From assembly GCA_012934845.2 (NCBI GenBank), contig WNNJ02001360.1, forward strand, positions 1-64,000: DNA of 64,000 nucleotides, in the 5' to 3' direction. The DNA comes from Pomphorhynchus laevis (Eukaryota > Acanthocephala > Palaeacanthocephala > Echinorhynchida > Pomphorhynchidae). Below, one piece after another: positions 57,390 to 64,000 of the stretch. The position numbers and the translations under genes were made by a program. Under the pieces are notes generated by a model that did not search any database, was not told the DNA's origin, and was given only the letters and a program-made list of their open reading frames with translations. Numbering within the stretch: position 1 is the first letter of the stretch; each line of letters opens with the position of its first letter.

Positions 57390-57857
57390 TCAATTGTCAT
57401 CGCCATCACCCGTCCACTCGAGTGTCTCCACTTGGTGAACGACTTCCTTTTGGCGTAGTTGTGCTTGACCGCGAGCTAGCTGATACTGGTCCACGTGCTC
57501 GTTGGTATTTTCGGTTCGATGGTATGTTGACAGTGGTTCGCGAATTGGTCGTCGTAGACACATCGATACAGTTTTTGCTACAGCTATCGGCAACTTTGCT
57601 CTAAGCTGATTTATACACGTGGCATATTCTGTATAAAATTTTGATGCCCTCTTTCTCGCGATTAATTGTATAATTTTGTTAGCATCTGGCCCGATGCCTC
57701 CGCTGGATGTCATCACAAATGGATAGAAACATCCTCTTTCAATTCTTGACACTCGCTCTTCGTACTTTGCTCGTTTCCTGGATTGATGATATTCAAATCT
57801 TGCAGCCGGACCGGAAACGTATGACGGGGCAAGGCAGTTATAGACGCATACATCCAA
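57390..57857 (-). mobile_element. LINE C-terminal tail fragment
   Basis: The frame reads CVYNCLAPSYVSGPAARFEY, then YEERVSRIERGCFYPFVMTS and SSGGIGPDANKIIQLIARKR. Animal LINE tails commonly have YxxRVxxVExGxFxPLVFSxxGGxGxxA followed by SxxxMCxRG; SMCLRR is present here. The upstream RT is absent. It points away from the plus-strand LINE next to it, so it is a separate insertion. One frame, 155 codons. Confidence 0.7.
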
Positions 57858-58009
57858 GAAGAATCTCGCTCCACGTTTCCATATTCCAAGCTACTATATA
57901 CAATATAGTAGTTTAGTTCTAGTTTAGTTCTTTGCTTTTTGTTATTTGTCTAATTGTAGGTTTTAAGTTTTGCATGTGTTTATTTATTGTTTTTAAATAG
58001 AGTTTCATT

Positions 58010-58945
58010 ATGAGCGATCCTCTTGATGGAGTTGCGCATTCGCTTAAGCGAGGGGCTTCAGTGGATTGCACTGAAATGCATGGTTCAGTCGCAACCGACT
58101 ACTGTTCTTTTAAATTAATGCCAATTAAATAGGACAAATACGCATTGATATTTAAGTGGGAGGATGTCTCCACAAGGAATTTATTCATTAAAATGTATCA
58201 TACGATTTGTAAAAAATTTTGTAAGCAAGCAGAAATTCAACAATTTAAAGTTTATGAGCTTTCCGGTAGAGTTAGTTTTTTCTTCGAAGAAACAAAGGAA
58301 AAATTTAGCAATGAATTTCAGAATCTGGACATAATCACAGTTAATGATATTTCAGTTAGAATTACTGCCATGGTGCATGATGTTCCAATTTTTGTAGAGG
58401 ACAGGGATCTGAAGTGTCTTCTAAAGAACTATGGTGTGACCATTGTTAGGATATCCAGGCAATTCGGTTATTCATCAAAATCTTATGTTGTATCTGGTTC
58501 CGCCAATCAGCTGGAATGTTTAAAGTGCTGCAATCCAGTGTTGTGTGGACACTTGATAAAGGTAAGAATTTTTGAGAATGACAATGGTTACAAATTTGCA
58601 CAGTGCTTCAGATGTCAGCGTTGGGGCCACTTCCCAAATATGTGCAAATCCAAAATTGCTAATTGTGTTCAATGTTCGCAACAACATGAATCGTTTAAAT
58701 GTCTAAATAAAAACGAAAGGCGTTGTAGTAACTGTGGTAATGAACATAACACTTTCTCACATAAATGCCCTAGTTTTGCAGAATATGTAAATTGGGCAAA
58801 CTTACAGAATAAAAGTGCAACTAGTGGCAAAAGTTATGCAGAGGCTGCTAAGGGTAGTAATAGTATTGATCAAAGTAGGACAATGACAACTAATAATTGT
58901 CTAAATAAAAAGATTCTCGAGCTGAAAAAAATGCCAGAATTTTAA
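58010..58945 (+). CDS. LINE ORF1 (gag-like, three zinc knuckles)
   Basis: Start ATG at 58010 (MSDPLDGVAHSLKRGAS); an in-frame TAG at about 58133 interrupts it, and 266 codons are open from 58145. An RRM-like middle (ITAMVHDVPIFVED) is followed by CFRCQRWGHFPNMC (CX2CX4HX4C), CVQCSQQHESFKC and CSNCGNEHNTFSHKCPSF, then SYAEAAKG. Three knuckles ending in CP.f, followed by SYAxA, are typical of the nucleic-acid-binding ORF1 of jockey/I-group non-LTR retrotransposons. It packages element RNA in such LINEs. ORF2 follows after a 400-bp insertion. Confidence 0.85.
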
Positions 58946-58981
58946 GAGCAGAGAATTAAAGATTATTGGATATTTTTCTAG

Positions 58982-59391
58982 TTAACACGTTGACGGACAA
59001 TTGCGGCTATAGCCGTCAAAGCGAAGTTCACAATGTGGCATGACTGCTATAGCCGTCCAAAACGAAACGGTCGTTTTTAGACACTACGGCTATAGCAGCA
59101 CAAATGTGCACTTACTGGCGTATACGTAGAAGCATAGTGTCGTGTTTTGAAAACATCTTTTTAGGTTGAAGTTCATATTTCACCTGTTATACGAGTTGCA
59201 GATTCAGTATGCACGTGGTTGTGAAGGGAGTAGTGCGATCGTGTTTTCTATTGAATTTATAGTTCTTATTGATACGTTTAACGATATTTATTATTATTTA
59301 TATAACTATACTGGTATGTATTTGTTTATTATTCATTTTATACTTTAAACAGAAATAAAAAAACAAAATTTAGCATTTTAGGTTAGGTTAA
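58982..59391 (+). mobile_element. TTAA-flanked insertion resembling a piggyBac-type MITE end
   Basis: Just after ORF1, TTAACACGTTGACGG is followed by three copies of GGCTATAGC(C/A)G within 120 bp (59005-59095). A TTAA start with GTTGACGG-like end and subterminal repeats is characteristic of piggyBac-derived MITEs in animals. The right boundary is guessed at the next suitable TTAA (59388); a matching inverted end was not found, so the right end may be lost or elsewhere. Confidence 0.4.
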
Positions 59392-59459
59392 AAAGCTGTA
59401 GGTAACAGTATAGTTGATGATAATAATACAATTGTGGATAAAAATATGAAAACAGTGAT

Positions 59460-59645
59460 GTGCCTAAAAAACAAGGTGTAAAAGAGAGGGTTGCAGAACA
59501 TATGAATTTTGATAGCAGGGTTTTTAAATTCCCCATGAGTATAGAGGATAATACATCTGATAACTCTGAAACTATGTCATCGTCAAATAGTGCGGCTTCA
59601 CTTAGCAACTATAGGAAGAAGGGCTGCAAAAAGAGTAGACGTTAA
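59460..59645 (+). CDS. Short basic ORF between LINE ORF1 and ORF2
   Basis: 61 codons, MPKKQGVKERVAEHM to YRKKGCKKSRR, with a Ser/Thr/Asp-rich middle and basic tail. It ends 6 bases before the ATG of the endonuclease frame. It may be the C-terminal end of ORF1 cut off by the TTAA insertion, or a separate small frame. Confidence 0.35.
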   Translation: MPKKQGVKERVAEHMNFDSRVFKFPMSIEDNTSDNSETMSSSNSAASLSNYRKKGCKKSRR

Positions 59646-59651
59646 ACCATC

Positions 59652-60137
59652 ATGCCAATAAAAAGAGCAAAGATTGAATTTAGTTCAATCGAAGATATTT
59701 CTATAGCGAGTTGGAATATTGCCACATGCAAAAACATAGAGCATATCATTTTGAACAACAACCCCGACATAATTTTATTACAAGAAGCGAGATCATCAGT
59801 AGAATTGATGGGAGTTGCAAATCGAATAAACAACTATGATCTGTTTACTTTTGAGTGCGGTTCTCCTGAACTAGGATTAGTAATATTAGCAATAAAATGC
59901 CTAAAGGATTCAGCATTGTCTAAAGGACATAGTGAGATTGGCTCTTATTTAGGTATAAAATTTATTGTAGGGCAAATTGAATTTAGAATATCGAATTGCT
60001 ATCTAAAACCAAAATCATGGGTGAATAAAGTTAACAGAAGAAAGGTTATGAGTTTTCTTTCTCGTTTATTGGAGAAGTATCCAATGTATATTCTTGGTGA
60101 TTTTAATGATAATAAGGAGAGAGGATCAAGAATTTAA
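59652..60137 (+). CDS. LINE ORF2, APE-type endonuclease domain
   Basis: The 161-codon frame has ISIASWNIATCKNIEHII, PDIILLQEARS, LGLVILA and MYILGDFND: the N, E and GDFN catalytic landmarks of exonuclease-endonuclease-phosphatase domains that nick target DNA for reverse transcription. The frame ends at a premature stop soon after GDFND. Downstream pieces (60420-60660, 60781-60984) continue the linker in other frames. Confidence 0.82.
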   Translation: MPIKRAKIEFSSIEDISIASWNIATCKNIEHIILNNNPDIILLQEARSSVELMGVANRINNYDLFTFECGSPELGLVILAIKCLKDSALSKGHSEIGSYLGIKFIVGQIEFRISNCYLKPKSWVNKVNRRKVMSFLSRLLEKYPMYILGDFNDNKERGSRI

Positions 60138-60989
60138 TGGGTGGAGAATACTGTACAGTTATTTCAGATGAATTTACCTTTTTTAGGATGCATAGTGGTT
60201 ATAAGTTTACCTTGGATTTCACACTTATAAAAAGGCCTCAAAATATCAGATCAAATGGTTAAATAATTAAACAGTTGACGAAATAAACGTTGGCCATAGA
60301 ATTTGCTATTGGGGCTGGAAACAGGTTTTAACTAGTAAAACTAGATTTCAACCTTCACAATAAGGAATTAGGCGCTTTAATAAAGAAATTAAAGACTTCA
60401 TTAAGGATGATGATATTTTTATAAATTATAATAATTTTGTTCTACAACGTTTAAATTCTTTTAGAGACGATTTTTATTTTAATTTTAAATTTAAGTTTAT
60501 CGAGCAATTAATTTTATCAAATAATAATTTTGAAAGAAGTATTTTAGGAATGGAGGATTTTATTGAGTCAAATATAAATAATATTTCGTTTAATTTTATA
60601 CCACGCGGAAAAGGATTTTTATACAGGTTGATAACAAAAATGAAAAAGTCAAGCAGATAAATTGTTTTAATGGGATCGGATTTGGCGTTTGAAGCACGGC
60701 AGGGAAGTTGATTGGCGTATATGAATGGGCGGATGATTCCACGATAGAGGGCAGCCACCAGGAAGACGGACATTGATAAGTTGGAAGATATAGGAGAAAT
60801 TGACATTTTAAATGACTGGCCTAAATGCGGAAAGTTATCAACAAATAACGCTGGATCACCGGCAGCTGCAGTAAAATTGATAACTCGAGAAAATAGAGAG
60901 AAGATGTCGAAAATATTGTTGAAAGCTCCATTTGAGGATTGGGCTGAGATTGCTGAACGCAAAATGATTTTTTGCCAAAAGTAAAGTGG

Positions 60990-61706
60990 GTCACAAGCGC
61001 TAAATATGTCAGGCCGATTACAATTTCAAATAGCTTGCTACTAATTTATGAAAGGGCCTTGGTCAGATTTTTGGCTAGGTATTATGAAAAAAAGAGCTAT
61101 TAGGTAATCATATTCACGATTTCGTAAGGGAAGAGAAAAAATCAAAGCTGTTAGAGCGTTACAAAATTTTCTTACTAAAGATGGGAAGGCGGAACTGTCT
61201 TACTCGCTTGAAGTTGCGGCTGCATTTGACAAAATTAAGAAGGAGGCCATGTACAAACAATTAATCAGTGATGGGGTTCCCGTGGCAATTTCTCGTAGAA
61301 TATATGCCTCACTGGAGGCAAGAACGGTGTTCTTAAACGAAAAACCGATGTATATATAAGCAGAATCGAGGTATTCCTCGAGGTTCACCGTTATCACCTG
61401 TATTGTATATGATAGCAACAAGGAATGTCCTGAAAGGGATACTATATGGTAATACAGAAGGAACTATACATATACGCTGATGACATTTCTTTGGTATTCA
61501 AATGTCCTTTAAGTAGATCAGGTTCTAATAACTTACTTAAACAGCGGATAGCCAAGGTTATGGAGATAATAAGGGGACGATTAGCACTTTTGGGATTGGA
61601 GCTGAACTCTAAAAAGAGTGTTTTCCTGCGTTACAAGTTACGATTACGCAGGAAAAGGTTTTTTAATGATTTCGATGGAAGAGAAAGAAGGCAATTTAAA
61701 ATTTAA
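60990..61706 (+). mobile_element. LINE ORF2, broken reverse transcriptase
   Basis: Pieces in changing frames: YVRPITISNSLLLIYERALV (about 60995-61060), SLEVAAAFDKIKKEAMYKQL (61205-61260), RGSPLSPVLYMIATRNVL (61380-61435) and YIYADDISLVFKCPLSRSG with LALLGLELNSKKSVFLRY (61460-61640). The YADD catalytic box and PRGSPLSP motif identify a jockey/I-like RT. At least four breaks; no RNase H was seen. Order with ORF1 and the endonuclease is collinear over 58.0-61.7 kb, so this is one element. Confidence 0.82.
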
Positions 61707-61719
61707 GGCTCAACATTCA

Positions 61720-62045
61720 CAACAAGGCTCAATGCTAGAAGAGACTTAGCGCGCTGTAAAAAGTTGTGTTTTAAAGGATATCATCTTTTGGAGAGCAATA
61801 TCTTTAATTGTGGAATTAACAAAATGTCTCATAATATTGAATGCCTTCGCAATAAGCGGCATATATTTTTTCGCAAATAACCAGCAGCCAGAGCAGACTT
61901 ATGCATTCATTAAATGGTTTGTAAAAGTAATAAAAAAGCACTTTAAACATGATAAGCTTCTGAGGAATAAAATAATAAAAAATATATTGAGTTTTATAAT
62001 AACAAAATCAATTTTTTTAGAAATTGAGAATAATTATGAATAATT
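61720..62045 (+). mobile_element. LINE 3' coding remnant
   Basis: Collinear continuation after the RT: KMSHNIECLRNKRHIFF-like and a 77-codon frame at 61810-62043 (IKWFVKVIKKHFKHDK). It could be the C-terminal part of ORF2; no motif identifies it. Confidence 0.35.
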
Positions 62046-62049
62046 AAAG

Positions 62050-62615
62050 AGGAAATGATTAATGAATCAGGAATGATGTTGAGGTTTTTTTGGGTTTATT
62101 CGGTTTTTAGGTATTTTGTATTTTCTTTCTATTTTTTACTTGTATTTTATTTTTATTTTTATATAAAAAACATAATTGACTTGTTAAATTAGCATGATTA
62201 TATAGTATATAAGTTTATGGCTTTTGCTTTATCAGATGTTTGGGTTATGGTATTTCAATACTTGCATGTTGCACGCTGAACACTAAAACGTCGCGAGAAA
62301 TATACACAAGGTCAAGAGTAAAGGATACGCTTTGTAATATATGGTTTTACAAATATGTAGTCGGACAAACCTAGGAGCAAACAATAAATACAAGAACGAA
62401 AGTAGATACAGAATCGAGCACACTAAAATACATGATACGAGAAACGATATCCAAAGTCATGACAAAAGGATAAGCTTTGCAATATATAACAATGAGAGCC
62501 AAGGAAGCACATAAAAAAAGGAAAAGCGCAAGAGAAGAGAACAAAGAAAGAGAAGAAAGGAATTAATGACTATTGTAAATAACTAGTTTTACTTTAATAA
62601 ATACTTACTAATAAA
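62050..62615 (+). other. LINE 3' flank, nothing recognised
   Basis: GAAAGCGCAAGAGAAGAG-like purine-rich tract at 62510-62570; no element end could be placed. Confidence 0.35.
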
Positions 62616-62619
62616 AAAT

Positions 62620-62690
62620 AGTTAGCGAAATATCAAAAATAATTTTTTCTTTCCTTTGATCCAGCTTTAATAATTATTTATTAATAAATA
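62620..62690 (+). repeat. Solo PLE-B terminus
   Basis: GTTAGCGAAATATCAAAAAT followed by CTTTGATCCAGCTTTAATAA matches the right-arm end at 52850-52905. Confidence 0.65.
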
Positions 62691-62754
62691 TTTTATTGTA
62701 TCTTAAGCATATAAAAGTTGCTTAAGCCATTGTTATTGAAAGTAAAGGTAAACA

Positions 62755-62987
62755 TAATTTCCTCCTTATGACCTTAATCCTTTTTCTGATACATCGTCTG
62801 TTATTTATTAGTCAATTCATAAAAAATGACTTTTATTTAACATTTCAATTTTAAATATTTATAAATTATATAAAATCTTATAACTTTTTTATTTATAATT
62901 GTTTATTATTTATTATTTTAAATTTTATTGAGCATTATTTTCTATTTATAAATAATATAAAATACGTAGACTCAGTTGGCGATATGA
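62755..62987 (+). repeat. Solo PLE-A 3' end
   Basis: TTCCTCCTTATGACCTTAAT through ACGTAGACTCAGTTGGCGAT. No coding part and no pseudoknot block. Confidence 0.7.
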
Positions 62988-62989
62988 TG

Positions 62990-64000
62990 TACGGTAATAT
63001 TAACTATTTAAGAGTATGCGAAGCGGTGGAGCTAGTGCGCTTGAAAAAAAAATAAAAAAACAAAAACGATATATACCAGAACAGTGTAAGTTAATTTCAA
63101 TTGTTTCATGGCATATTGTTATAGTATTTGACCAGGACTAACTACACAACCATTTTTCGTCATGACAATTTGTAGCGTCTTCGGTGCATTTTAAAATCGT
63201 GATTTTGGATAATTGCTAGCGCTGACTATGTTAAGGGAAATACTTTGGGCTTGTCAGTGAAATGTCAAAGTCGTGGTAATTGATTATTTCGCATAGCTAA
63301 TATTATTTTTAGAACAAATATTATTTAGAATAATTATTATTTTAAATAATATTTAAAATTATGTAGCAAAAACTGTTAATGTTAATAAAAATATTAAGAG
63401 TTGTTAAATAATGCGTCATTAAATAAATACTATTGAATAGAAGAGATACATTTCAGACGACTGAGATAATACAATTTGGTTTATGGCTTAGATTCTCATG
63501 TTTTTGATAAAGCCAAAAGGGATGCTAACACCGGATTGCTGACGATAAAATTTACTGGTCTAAAATTATTTTGATTTTATAAACTAAACTGTTAATGGTG
63601 TTGTTTGATTTAAATAATTTTAAATACTAAATTTAAAAAACGGAATCAAATTAAAATGTCAAAATTAAAAAATTAAAAAATTAAATAAAATCTATGAGTT
63701 GCTATAAACTATATTTTACGATATGCATCTGAAATTTCCTTGTCAATAAGTTCTTTTAACGTAGCTTTTTAGAAATAAACATGTAAGATTTTAGAATAGG
63801 TTTGTTTGTTCAGCGACGAATCTAGTTATAGTCGTCATTTCTATTAATTACACCAAATATTTAATTGAGTGATTATTTGGCAAAAATCGTGTTGATTAAT
63901 TAATTATATTAGTTACTAATCTTCCAATATTAAAATCATTCCCAATATTATGTCACTAAATTAAACTTGCATTGCTTAAATAGTTTTCTTTGCTTTGATT
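62990..64000 (+). other. Region without supported gene
   Basis: AT-rich to the window end; TAAAATTATTT-type low complexity near 63300-63360. Nothing recognised. Confidence 0.4.

Noticed and set aside
1-64000. tRNA, rRNA, snRNA genes and virus-like or LTR elements
   Set aside because: None could be recognised on either strand by reading; low-copy or diverged ones could have been missed without a search.

Overview
The window looks like invertebrate animal DNA. It is strikingly AT-rich, host exons are short and separated by kilobase introns with GT..AG ends, and the space between is packed with retroelement debris and inverted repeats. A nematode or a flatworm would fit: the RTE-type LINE tail and the Patched-related gene look nematode-like to me, while hammerhead-bearing retroelements are best known in flatworms and other invertebrates. 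I cannot name the species.

Two host genes can be read. On the plus strand, 181-19773 holds eight exons of a CYB5R4 (Ncb5or)-like oxidoreductase: cytochrome b5 domain, CS domain, then FAD- and NADH-binding reductase. All splice phases agree. The 5' exons lie upstream of the window and I could not find the last exon. On the minus strand, 38630-29180 holds three exons whose phases join into a roughly 1104-residue, 12-transmembrane Patched/PTR-like protein. Its 4.9-kb second intron is filled with RTE LINE pieces.

The rest is mostly mobile DNA. (1) Penelope-like element A (PLE-A) has one long open RT frame (20411-22792, minus), several 5'-truncated copies (15.6, 39.7, 42.5-45.0 and 54.2 kb) and many solo 3' ends. 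The 42-45 kb copies are head to tail, like the tandem 3' ends at 48.35-49.03 kb. (2) PLE-C (26.6-28.4 kb) is a decayed RT plus GIY-YIG fragment. (3) PLE-B (51.7-52.9, 56.2-57.1 kb, with ends at 4.1 and 62.6 kb) shows a short C-terminal coding tail and a common 3' end. (4) LINEs: a jockey/I-like element from 58.0 to about 62.0 kb with a zinc-knuckle ORF1, endonuclease and RT, broken by a TTAA-flanked insertion; RTE pieces at 32.1-35.9 kb; and LINE tail fragments at 12.1 and 57.4 kb.

The most interesting layer is RNA-like. Several families of inverted repeat carry hammerhead-ribozyme cores (CTGATGA, a complementary stem II, then GAAA) whose stem II sequence changes between families while pairing is kept. 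One 220-bp-arm inverted repeat (46.6-47.2 kb) has the core in type II order. A second, looser motif (CTGAAGAW, stem, GAAA) recurs in at least seven foldbacks. The PLE-A 3' UTR holds a conserved candidate pseudoknot. No tRNA, rRNA, CRISPR array or virus-like element was recognised.
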